Of a DNA stretch of 7,767 nucleotides, positions 1 to 6,981 are shown piece after piece. Positions within the stretch are counted from its first letter, which is position 1; every line of letters begins with the position of its first letter. The translations under genes were made by a program, and so were the position numbers. The stretch spans positions 1 to 7,767 of the forward strand of contig JAEXJH010000187.1 of NCBI GenBank assembly GCA_023445955.1, read 5' to 3'. The notes beneath the pieces are model-generated. The model did no database searches, was not told the DNA's origin, and was given only the letters and a program-made list of their open reading frames with translations. The stretch is from Pseudomonadota bacterium. Its GTDB lineage: Bacteria; Pseudomonadota; Alphaproteobacteria; Caulobacterales; Caulobacteraceae.

Positions 1-793
1 CATGCGTGAAAATCCGCCGCCGGCCGAGCGCTGGATCGCGGGTGACGCCAACGGCCTCTCGGGCGCCGAGCTGGTCGAGGCGGCCCGTCGCGGCCGCCTG
101 TGGATCAGCCCGCGCACGGCGATGATCGACCACCCGAAGTATCGCCCGGTCTATGACAAGGTCATGGCCGACTTCACCAAGCAGACCGGTATACAGGTGC
201 TGCGCGGCAGCGCCGCCATCCTGATCTCCAGCGCCCGCATGGGCGTGTTCCTGCACGTCGACGCCGCCGAGACCATGCTGTGGCACGTGCGGGGCGAGAA
301 GACGATGTACGTCTACCCGACCAAGGAAGAGCTGATCTCGGAGCGCTCGCTGGAGGCCATCCTGCTGAAGGAAACGCTCAGCGACCTGCCCTACCAGCCG
401 TGGATGGAAGCCGAGGCTGTCGCCGTGCCGCTGGCGCCGGGCGAGGCGGTCTCGTGGCCGATCCATGCGCCGCACCGCGTGGTCAACGGCGACAACACCA
501 ACGTCTCGGTGTCGGTCGAATACACCACCCGCCGCTCGATGCTGAAGAACGGCGTCCACTGCGTGAACGGCCGCCTGCGCCGCGAACTGGGCCTGAACCC
601 TAAGGCCGCGAGCGTGCCCGAAGCCCTGAAGCCGGCCTACTGGGCCGCCAGCAAGGCCTGGCAGAAGCTGTCGCCGCCCAAGCAGAACGCCCTCGCCAGC
701 CACGGCCGTCAGTTCGATGTCGACCTGTCGGCGCCCAACTGCGTGCGCTGGCGTCCCGGCTTTGGCCCGGAAGCGATGAAGCAAGCCGCCTAG
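1..793 (+). CDS. JmjC/cupin-like Fe(II) oxygenase-fold protein, 5'-truncated
   Basis: The frame is open from the left edge (codons begin at base 2) and 263 residues are visible. Numbering from the ATG at base 2, the core resembles a JmjC/cupin-like double-stranded beta-helix: H85-V-D87 followed by W94, G98 and K100, then a GE motif (148-149) and a W-P-x-H-x-P-H-R segment (152-159). H85, D87 and H155 or H158 would form the Fe(II) facial triad, and K100 or a neighbour could hold 2-oxoglutarate. In the cupin-like proteins I recall from Caulobacterales, some 40-60 residues precede this region, so the ATG at base 2 is probably internal and the true start lies outside the window. The protein is probably a cytosolic hydroxylase or demethylase-like enzyme of unknown substrate; such genes are sometimes loosely labelled transcriptional regulators, but I see no helix-turn-helix. 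The stop overlaps the convergent GFA gene by 4 nt. The fold call is fairly sure; the activity is inference. Confidence 0.75.
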   Translation, partial: MRENPPPAERWIAGDANGLSGAELVEAARRGRLWISPRTAMIDHPKYRPVYDKVMADFTKQTGIQVLRGSAAILISSARMGVFLHVDAAETMLWHVRGEKTMYVYPTKEELISERSLEAILLKETLSDLPYQPWMEAEAVAVPLAPGEAVSWPIHAPHRVVNGDNTNVSVSVEYTTRRSMLKNGVHCVNGRLRRELGLNPKAASVPEALKPAYWAASKAWQKLSPPKQNALASHGRQFDVDLSAPNCVRWRPGFGPEAMKQAA

Positions 794-1200
794 AGATACT
801 TCATCTCGGCCGCGCTGGGCTGCTCCCACCATAGATTGTCGCGGCCGTTGCCATAGTTGATGGGAACGACCGCCAGCTCGTCGGGCGTGACGTCGTCCAG
901 CGTCGCGACCTGGATCGTGACGAAGTCGCCGCCCAGCTCGGCGACATGGCCGTGTCCAAAAATGCGCACGCCGCACGTCGCGCAGAAGCGGTGATGGCCG
1001 CTCATCGTCCCGAACTGGTAGTCGCCCAGGCGGTCTTCGCCGGCGAGCAGGCGGAAGGCGTCCGGCTTCATCAGCACGCCCCAGCTGCGGGTCTTGGCGC
1101 AGATCGAACAGTTGCAGCGGCCGGTCCCGGCCTCCAGATCGACGTCGGCTTCATAGCGGACGGCGCCGCAGTGGCAGCTGCCGGTGTGGGTCTTGAGCAT
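790..1200 (-). CDS. GFA family zinc-binding protein
   Basis: A 136-residue protein with the full cysteine pattern of the GFA fold (named after glutathione-dependent formaldehyde-activating enzyme): CxC at C9/C11, then C29, C31 and C34 in a CxCxxC arrangement, and CxxC at C73/C76. In the Paracoccus Gfa structure these positions bind structural and catalytic zinc. The length is near that of the short family members, so the gene is complete. Most GFA homologues are not proven formaldehyde enzymes and their substrates are unknown; no formaldehyde or glutathione pathway gene lies nearby, so I leave the function open. The ATG at 1200 is preceded on its own strand by a GAGGCG ribosome-binding site six bases upstream, which fits this start. 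The gene is transcribed divergently from the DUF4126 operon and converges on the cupin-like gene. Confidence 0.9.
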   Translation of the reverse strand: MLKTHTGSCHCGAVRYEADVDLEAGTGRCNCSICAKTRSWGVLMKPDAFRLLAGEDRLGDYQFGTMSGHHRFCATCGVRIFGHGHVAELGGDFVTIQVATLDDVTPDELAVVPINYGNGRDNLWWEQPSAAEMKYL

Positions 1201-1232
1201 GGTGAGCGCCTCGCGGTGTTTCGTCGGACACC

Positions 1233-1240
1233 GTTCTAGG
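1233..1240 (-). promoter_or_regulatory. Possible -10 element for the GFA gene
   Basis: Read on the minus strand this is CCTAGAAC, seven of eight matches to the Caulobacter housekeeping -10 consensus GCTANAWC. It would start transcription about 25 nt ahead of the GFA ATG, leaving room for the GAGGCG ribosome-binding site. A partial -35 (CTGGCA, minus strand, bases 1251-1256) lies slightly too close, so the call is tentative. Confidence 0.25.
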
Positions 1241-1368
1241 GATGGCCTGTTGCCAGCCTGCTGTCAGTATCGATGCGCCGATCGCGCCAAAAGCGGTTGG
1301 AAGCTTCAATAGCGCCGTTCGCTCTTGCGGTCTGGTCTCAACCCAAGCCAGTGTCCCAACCTCAATGT

Positions 1369-1377
1369 AAGGGGGAG
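1369..1377 (+). promoter_or_regulatory. Strong ribosome-binding site for the DUF4126 gene
   Basis: AAGGGGGAG lies six bases before the ATG at 1384. It decides the start: the frame stays open upstream to 1273, but that extension is not hydrophobic, has no comparable site, and would place about 37 polar residues ahead of a membrane segment. Confidence 0.75.
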
Positions 1378-1383
1378 TCTTCC

Positions 1384-1857
1384 ATGTTGCTCTACGTTCT
1401 CGCGTTGCTGATCGGCATGATCGCCGGCCTGCGCGCCATGACCGCGCCGGCCGCCGCCGCCTGGGCTGCGCGCCTGGGCTGGCTGCCGCTGGCCGGCTAT
1501 CCGCTGGCCTGGCTGGGGGGCCTCGTCTCGGTGCTGGCTTTCAGCGCCCTGGCCGCGCTGGAGTTGATCGCCGACCAGCATCCCAAGACGCCCAGCCGCA
1601 AGGTTCCGCAGCAGTTCATCACCCGCGTGCTGACCGGCGCCTTCGCCGGCGCGGCCCTGATGATGCCCGGCACCCACTGGCTGCGCGGCATGGTCATCGG
1701 CGCGATCGGCGCGGTGATCGGCACGTTCGTCGGCGCCGAGTTCCGCGGACGCCTGGCCGCCCGGTTCGGCAAGGACCAGCCCGCCGCCCTGATCGAGGAC
1801 GCCATCGCCGTCATCGGCGCATTCGCGATCTTCTTCGCCGCCAAGTCGGTGATCTGA
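1384..1857 (+). CDS. DUF4126 family integral membrane protein
   Basis: A 157-residue, strongly hydrophobic protein. Membrane segments are apparent at about 2-19, 33-62, 80-95, 102-118 and 137-153. Between the second and third lies the family-like polar segment E60...D64-x-H-P-K-T-P-S-R72, and the last segment follows an I-E-D motif (137-139), a pattern I associate with DUF4126. It probably sits in the inner membrane with four or five helices. No catalytic motif is visible and the family has no settled function. The TGA stop is followed after two bases by the ATG of the FAD flavoprotein, so the two are almost certainly co-transcribed and perhaps translationally coupled. That makes a quinone, electron-transfer or transport partnership with the flavoprotein worth considering, though this is inference only. 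Confidence 0.85.
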   Translation: MLLYVLALLIGMIAGLRAMTAPAAAAWAARLGWLPLAGYPLAWLGGLVSVLAFSALAALELIADQHPKTPSRKVPQQFITRVLTGAFAGAALMMPGTHWLRGMVIGAIGAVIGTFVGAEFRGRLAARFGKDQPAALIEDAIAVIGAFAIFFAAKSVI

Positions 1858-1859
1858 GC

Positions 1860-3242
1860 ATGGCCGCCGCCGAAGCCTTCGACGCCATCATCATCGGGGC
1901 CGGCCAGGCCGGTCCCTCCCTGGCCGGACGCCTCAGCGCCGCCGGCTGGACCGTGGCGATGGTCGAGCGCAAGGACTTCGGCGGCACCTGCGTCAACACC
2001 GGCTGCATGCCGACCAAGACCCTGGTCGCCAGCGCCTACGCCGCGCATCTGGCTCGTCGCGCGGCGGACTACGGCGTCGTCCTGCAGGGCGAGGTCGGCG
2101 TCGACATGAAACGGGTCAAGGAGCGCCAGCAGACGGTGGTCCGCAACGCTCGCGGCAATGTCGAGACGTGGCTGCGCGGCATGAAGGGCGTCACGGTCAT
2201 TCAGGGCCACGCCCGCTTCGAGAGCGCCGACACCATCCGCGTCGGCGAGCGCCTGCTGACCGCGCCGAAGATCTTCCTCAACACCGGCGGCCGGGCCAAC
2301 GTGCCGGACATGCCGGGCGTGGGCGACATCGCGTTCCTGACCAATGTCGGGATGATGCAGCTGGATACGCTGCCCGAGCACTTGGTCATCGTCGGCGGCA
2401 GTTATATCGGACTGGAATTCGCCCAGATGTTCCGCCGCTTCGGCAGCCAGGTGACCGTGGTCGAGATGGGCCCGCGCCTGATCGGCCGCGAGGATCCGGA
2501 GATTTCCGACGCCGTCCGCGAGATCCTGGAGGCGGAGGGGATTACCGTCCGCCTCAATTCCGAGTGCATCAGCTTCGCGCCCTGCGACGAAGGCGTCTGT
2601 GTTCACGTCACCTGCGAGGCCGGCGCACCGCAAGTCACCGGCTCGCACGTGCTGCTGGCCGTGGGCCGCAAGCCCAACACCGACGACTTGGGTCTAGAGG
2701 CGGCTGGGATCGCCACCGACAAGCGCGGCTACGTCACCGTGGACGACCAGCTGCGCACCAGCATCCCGGGCGTCTGGGCGATGGGCGACTGCAACGGCAA
2801 GGGCGCCTTCACCCACACCGCCTACAACGATTTCGAGATCATCGCCGCCAACCTGCTGGACGATGACCCCCGCAAGGTCAGCGATCGCATCAACTGCTAT
2901 GGCCTGTTCATCGACCCGCCGCTGGGCCGCGTGGGCATGACCGAGGCCGAAGCCAAGGCCACCGGCCGCAAGCTGCTGGTCGGCCAGCGCCCGATGACCC
3001 GCGTCGGTCGCGCCGTCGAGAAAGGCGAGACCCAGGGCTTCATGAAAGCGATCGTCGACGCCGAGACGAAGGAGATCCTCGGTGCGGCGATCTTGGGCCT
3101 GAACGGCGACGAGGTCGTCCACGGCATGCTGGACGTCATGTACGCCAAGGCGCCCTACACGACGATCTCACGCGCGGTACACATCCACCCGACGGTGTCG
3201 GAGCTGGTCCCGACCATGCTGCAGGACCTGAAGCCGCTTTAG
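1860..3242 (+). CDS. FAD-dependent class I pyridine nucleotide-disulfide oxidoreductase, MerA-like/RclA-like
   Basis: A 460-residue cytosolic flavoprotein with every domain of the glutathione reductase/lipoamide dehydrogenase family. The FAD Rossmann motif is G13-x-G-x-x-G18. The redox disulfide is C44/C49 in GGTCVNTGCMPTK, with K53 behind it. The NAD(P)H Rossmann motif is GGSYIGLE (179-186), and E202 ends the next strand, which tends to favour NADH. The second FAD motif is M-G-D310. A C-terminal dimerisation domain carries the catalytic dyad H443-P-x-x-x-E448. It has no N-terminal heavy-metal domain and no C-terminal cysteine pair, both typical of true mercuric reductase, so reduction of a disulfide, a quinone or Cu(II) (as in E. 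coli RclA) is more plausible. Four further cysteines cluster at 236-252. The start is two bases after the DUF4126 stop with only a weak ribosome site, which suggests translational coupling. Family is certain; substrate unknown. Confidence 0.93.
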   Translation: MAAAEAFDAIIIGAGQAGPSLAGRLSAAGWTVAMVERKDFGGTCVNTGCMPTKTLVASAYAAHLARRAADYGVVLQGEVGVDMKRVKERQQTVVRNARGNVETWLRGMKGVTVIQGHARFESADTIRVGERLLTAPKIFLNTGGRANVPDMPGVGDIAFLTNVGMMQLDTLPEHLVIVGGSYIGLEFAQMFRRFGSQVTVVEMGPRLIGREDPEISDAVREILEAEGITVRLNSECISFAPCDEGVCVHVTCEAGAPQVTGSHVLLAVGRKPNTDDLGLEAAGIATDKRGYVTVDDQLRTSIPGVWAMGDCNGKGAFTHTAYNDFEIIAANLLDDDPRKVSDRINCYGLFIDPPLGRVGMTEAEAKATGRKLLVGQRPMTRVGRAVEKGETQGFMKAIVDAETKEILGAAILGLNGDEVVHGMLDVMYAKAPYTTISRAVHIHPTVSELVPTMLQDLKPL

Positions 3243-3371
3243 ATTTTCAGATTTTGACCGCCTCGCTTTCAGACGAAATCGAGACTGTTGCGGTTGCGAT
3301 AGAAAACGGAGGCCCCACCTAGCTTCGCAGACGCCGACGGAGGGTTGGCGCCCGTTTCTACGGATACTGCG
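3243..3371. other. Intergenic stretch before the Old Yellow Enzyme gene
   Basis: These 129 bases separate two co-directional genes. They begin with a short tandem repeat (AGATTTT at 3241-3247 and again at 3249-3255, the first copy overlapping the stop codon). A TTGACC box at 3254-3259 could serve as a -35, but 17 bases further only a poor -10 is present (AATCGA, 3277-3282). No GC-rich hairpin followed by T residues is visible, so I see no terminator. Whether the next gene has its own promoter or is read from the upstream operon is undecided. Confidence 0.3.
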
Positions 3372-4438
<1,067 letters not shown>

Positions 4439-4442
<4 letters not shown>

Positions 4443-5089
4443 CGCAGCCTCGACCGGGGCGTCGGGTCCAGGCGCAGAACCTGGGCCGGACGCTCCTGAG
4501 CGTCGGTGATGTCGGGATCGGCCGCCAGCCAGGCCTGGTGTTCGGCCCGCGAGAACCACGCGAGCACCTTCTCGTGCTGCCGCACCGGCAAGCGCGGGAA
4601 GGTGTTTTCGCTTGTTTCGGGGACGTAGACGCCCAGCGTTGGCAGGCCTGCCGCCGCGATCCGCTCGGCGAACAGCTGACCAAAGCCCTCGGCCGGGTCC
4701 TTCCAGAGATAGAGGATGGTCGCCACGATCAGCCCCGCGGGTTTGGGCGGCTCGCGCCGATCCGTGTCGGCGAAGGCCAGCTCGGGCGTCAGGGGCTTCA
4801 GCAGCAGGACGTTGTCGTTGTCCAACAGCAGCGGATTGGCCTCGTCGCGATGGGCCTGCCAGACCGGACCGAAGTAGAAGGCGTTGAGCCCGCGCTCGCG
4901 CGCCGCCATGTCGGCGAAGCTGCGGATCCAAGTGAAGCGGTTCGCATCGTCGCGATCGCGGAACTGGCCGACTAGGCGCATGCCCTCGGCTTCCTGGCTC
5001 TCGATGAACCAGCGCTCGAAGACGTCGATCATCTCGTCGCGGCGACCGGGGACGATCTTGTACTGGCGGAGCTCGAGAACGTTGTCCAT
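4439..5089 (-). CDS. NIPSNAP family protein
   Basis: A 216-residue protein with a NIPSNAP domain at about residues 4-105: it opens with ELRQYKIVPGR, continues with a helix containing R-x-E-M-I-x-x-F-E-R-W and then an F-x-W-I-R-S-F strand, the ferredoxin-like pattern of dimeric alpha/beta-barrel proteins. The second half (about 110-205) holds a similar pattern (an I-V-A-T-I-L-Y-L strand, a helix, and an L-A-W-F-S strand), so it may be a degenerate second copy. Bacterial members have no firm function, though related folds bind small or aromatic molecules. The gene begins 13 nt after the stop of the COG2509 dehydrogenase gene on the same strand, so it is probably the second gene of that operon. 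Its stop shares a CTAG with the Old Yellow Enzyme stop. The ribosome site is weak (AGCGGGG just before the ATG). Confidence 0.88.
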
Positions 5090-5102
5090 GGCCCCGCTTA
5101 GA

Positions 5103-6755
5103 TCAGGCGTCGGCGCCCGATCCTGTCAGCAGGCCCTCGGCGATATAGGCTTGCGCCACCGCCTCAGCGACCTTGATGCCGTCCACCGCCGCCGAGAGGA
5201 TGCCGCCGGCATAGCCCGCACCCTCGCCGGCCGGGAACAGGCCCGCGGTGTTGAGGCTCTGGAAGTCCTTGCCGCGCGTGATCCGGATCGGCGACGAGGT
5301 CCGGGTCTCCACGCCCGTCAGCAGCACGTCGGGATGGTCATAGCCGGCGATCTGGCGGCCGAACACCGGCAGCGCCTCGCGCATGGCCTCGATCACGAAG
5401 TCCGGCAGGCAGGCCGACAGGTCCGTCAGGGTGACGCCCGGCTTGTAGGACGGCGCGACTTCGCCCAGCTCGGTCGAGGGCCGACCGGCCATGAAGTCGC
5501 CGACCTTCTGGCCCGGCGCCTGGTAGGTCGAGCCGCCCGCCACATAAGCCAGGCTCTCCCACTTGCGCTGGAACTCGATGCCGGCCAGCGGATGGCCCGG
5601 ATAGTCGCGCTCGGGGTCGATGCCGACCACGAAGCCGGAATTGGCGTTCCGCTCGTTGCGCGAATACTGGCTCATGCCGTTGGTGACGACCCGGCCAGGC
5701 TCGGAGGTCGCCGCCACCACCGTGCCGCCGGGGCACATGCAGAAGCTGTAGACCGTGCGACCGTTCTTGCAGTGGTGCGACAGACTGTAGTCGGCCGCGC
5801 CCAGGTCAGGGTGACCGGCGCAGGTCCCAAAACGCGCCTTGTCCATCCACGACTGCGGATGCTCGATGCGCACGCCGATCGAGAACGGCTTGGCCTCGAT
5901 GTGGACGCCGCGCTCGTACAGGACTTCGAAGGTGTCGCGGGCGCTGTGACCCAGAGCCATGACGACATGGGTGACCGGCAGGTCGTCCTGGCCGGCGATC
6001 TTCAAACCCTTCAGCCGGCGCGAACCGTCGGCGGCGACCTCGATGTCGAAGTCCTCGACCTTGTGCTGCCAACGGTATTCGCCGCCCAGGCTCTCGATGA
6101 GCGCCCGCATCTGCTCGACCATGTGCACGAGGCGGAAGGTGCCGATATGCGGATGGGCCTCGGTCAGGATCTCTTCCGGCGCGCCGGCCGCCACGAACTC
6201 CTCCAGCACCTTGCGGCCCAGGAAGCGGGGATCCTTGATCTGGCTGTAGAGCTTGCCGTCCGAGAACGTCCCCGCCCCGCCCTCGCCGAACTGGACGTTG
6301 GACTCCGGGTTCAGCTCGTTCTTGCGCCACAGCCCCCAGGTGTCCTTGGTGCGCTCGCGCACGACCTTGCCGCGATCGACGATGATGGGTTTCAGGCCCA
6401 TCTGGGCCAGGATCAGGCCGGCGAACAGCCCGCAGGGACCGGCGCCGATGACCACCGGGCGCGGACCGTCGAAGCCCTCCGGCGCCTTGGCCACGAACCT
6501 GTAGTCGGTGTCGGGCCGGACGCGGACGTGATTGTCGCTCTTGAAGCGCTCCAGCACGGCGGCCTCGTCACGCAGCTCGACGTCGACGGAATAGACCATC
6601 AGGATCGCCGCCTTGCGGCGCGCGTCGTGGGCGCGGCGCGCGACCTCGAAGCTCACCAGATCGTTAGCCTGGATCCCCAGGCGCTCGACGATGGCGGGCT
6701 TCATCGCGTCCGGCGGGTGGCCGAGCGGCAGCTTCAGTTCCGAAATACGCAGCAT
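5103..6755 (-). CDS. NAD(P)/FAD-dependent dehydrogenase of the COG2509 family
   Basis: A 550-residue flavoprotein, full length for the family. About 95 residues of an alpha/beta N-terminal domain precede the FAD Rossmann motif V-I-G104-A-G-P-C-G-L. Then come the family-typical FGEGGAGTFSDGKL (157-169), the strand-ending A-L-G-H-S-A-R (267-273), the SFCMCPGG motif with C339 and C341 (337-344), NGMS...R...NANS (359-373), ETRTSSPIRI (483-492) and the final FAD motif P-A-G-E-G-A-G-Y-A-G-G-I (508-519). The family is widespread but biochemically uncharacterised, and annotations calling it a dehydrogenase rest on the fold. It leads an operon with the NIPSNAP gene. No clear ribosome-binding site precedes the ATG at 6755, but a -10-like GCTAAGAC ends seven bases before it, which would fit a leaderless mRNA. 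Family membership is clear; the reaction is unknown. Confidence 0.92.
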   Translation of the reverse strand: MLRISELKLPLGHPPDAMKPAIVERLGIQANDLVSFEVARRAHDARRKAAILMVYSVDVELRDEAAVLERFKSDNHVRVRPDTDYRFVAKAPEGFDGPRPVVIGAGPCGLFAGLILAQMGLKPIIVDRGKVVRERTKDTWGLWRKNELNPESNVQFGEGGAGTFSDGKLYSQIKDPRFLGRKVLEEFVAAGAPEEILTEAHPHIGTFRLVHMVEQMRALIESLGGEYRWQHKVEDFDIEVAADGSRRLKGLKIAGQDDLPVTHVVMALGHSARDTFEVLYERGVHIEAKPFSIGVRIEHPQSWMDKARFGTCAGHPDLGAADYSLSHHCKNGRTVYSFCMCPGGTVVAATSEPGRVVTNGMSQYSRNERNANSGFVVGIDPERDYPGHPLAGIEFQRKWESLAYVAGGSTYQAPGQKVGDFMAGRPSTELGEVAPSYKPGVTLTDLSACLPDFVIEAMREALPVFGRQIAGYDHPDVLLTGVETRTSSPIRITRGKDFQSLNTAGLFPAGEGAGYAGGILSAAVDGIKVAEAVAQAYIAEGLLTGSGADA

Positions 6756-6762
6756 GGCGGGC

Positions 6763-6770
6763 GTCTTAGC
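6763..6770 (-). promoter_or_regulatory. Candidate -10 element for the COG2509 gene, leaderless arrangement
   Basis: Read on the minus strand this is GCTAAGAC, seven of eight matches to GCTANAWC. Exactly seven bases separate it from the ATG at 6755, so transcription would begin at or within a base or two of the start codon. No good -35 (TTGAC-like) is seen 10-14 bases further upstream. The absence of a ribosome-binding site before this ATG agrees with the idea. Confidence 0.35.
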
Positions 6771-6840
6771 TAAAACCGCGCCCGCGCGCCATCGTGATGC
6801 GCATCGTCAGCGCGCCGCGTAAAGCCGTCAGCACAAGGAC

Positions 6841-6852
6841 TTATCGCGATAA
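6841..6852. promoter_or_regulatory. Perfect 12-bp palindrome, candidate operator before the TonB receptor
   Basis: TTATCGCGATAA reads the same on both strands. It lies in the most AT-rich part of the intergenic region, 129 nt before the receptor start and 85 nt before the divergent COG2509 start. The size and position fit a dimeric repressor or activator site. The central step is GC rather than the CG usual for LacI operators, so I do not name a regulator family. By simple equal-base odds such a palindrome occurs once in about 4,000 positions. Confidence 0.4.
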
Positions 6853-6881
6853 CCGTCGCAAACACTTCACAAAATTACCTG

Positions 6882-6930
6882 TCCCCGTCGATGCTCCCCG
6901 CGCCTCTCCCCGCCTGACGACCGACGGGGA
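6882..6930 (+). repeat. 9-bp inverted repeat in the probable receptor leader
   Basis: TCCCCGTCG (6882-6890) is exactly complementary to CGACGGGGA (6922-6930), separated by 31 nt. The right arm can alternatively pair with a downstream copy, GACGGG (6923-6928) with CCCGTC (6942-6947). The loop contains a direct repeat, CTCCCCGC at 6894-6901 and 6906-6913. If transcribed, the leader could fold in two mutually exclusive ways before the receptor start codon. No T-tract follows, so it is not an intrinsic terminator. Confidence 0.3.
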
Positions 6931-6967
6931 AGCCTCTCCGTCCCGTCATCGCGCAAGCGGAAACCGC

Positions 6968-6972
6968 AAGGG
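6968..6972 (+). promoter_or_regulatory. Ribosome-binding site of the TonB-dependent receptor
   Basis: AAGGG lies nine bases before the ATG at 6982. The start is also confirmed by the signal peptide that follows directly. Confidence 0.6.
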
Positions 6973-6981
6973 ATCGGGGCC

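Noticed and set aside
1297..1309. Imperfect palindrome centred on GAAGCTTC upstream of the DUF4126 gene
   Set aside because: Only 8 bp are perfectly symmetrical and the outer arms need a one-base bulge; within expectation by chance.
1273..1383. Longer N-terminus for the DUF4126 protein
   Set aside because: The added 37 residues are polar and not family-like, while the ATG at 1384 has an excellent ribosome-binding site and begins directly with the first membrane segment.
1497..2648. A 383-codon open frame on the minus strand across the DUF4126/flavoprotein operon
   Set aside because: Shadow of GC-rich codon bias; the sense frames have conserved motifs and the antisense one does not.
1860..3242. 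Calling the flavoprotein mercuric reductase (merA)
   Set aside because: No heavy-metal-associated N-terminal domain, no C-terminal cysteine pair, a catalytic His-Glu dyad instead, and no merR, merT or merP nearby.
3220..3256. Possible terminator after the flavoprotein gene
   Set aside because: T runs are present (3244-3255), but the only stem near them (CAGG/CCTG around a single base) cannot form a stable hairpin.
3345..3371. TTG start for the Old Yellow Enzyme, adding nine residues
   Set aside because: The GGAGGG directly abuts the TTG with no spacing, and the family N-terminus matches the ATG at 3372. The ATG has only a weak site, so the choice is not final.
4884..6773. A 629-codon open frame on the plus strand
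   Set aside because: It lies antisense to the COG2509 and NIPSNAP genes, both of which carry clear family motifs. Its translation is a low-information mix rich in Ala, Arg, His, Asp and Leu, as expected from the reverse frame of GC-rich genes.
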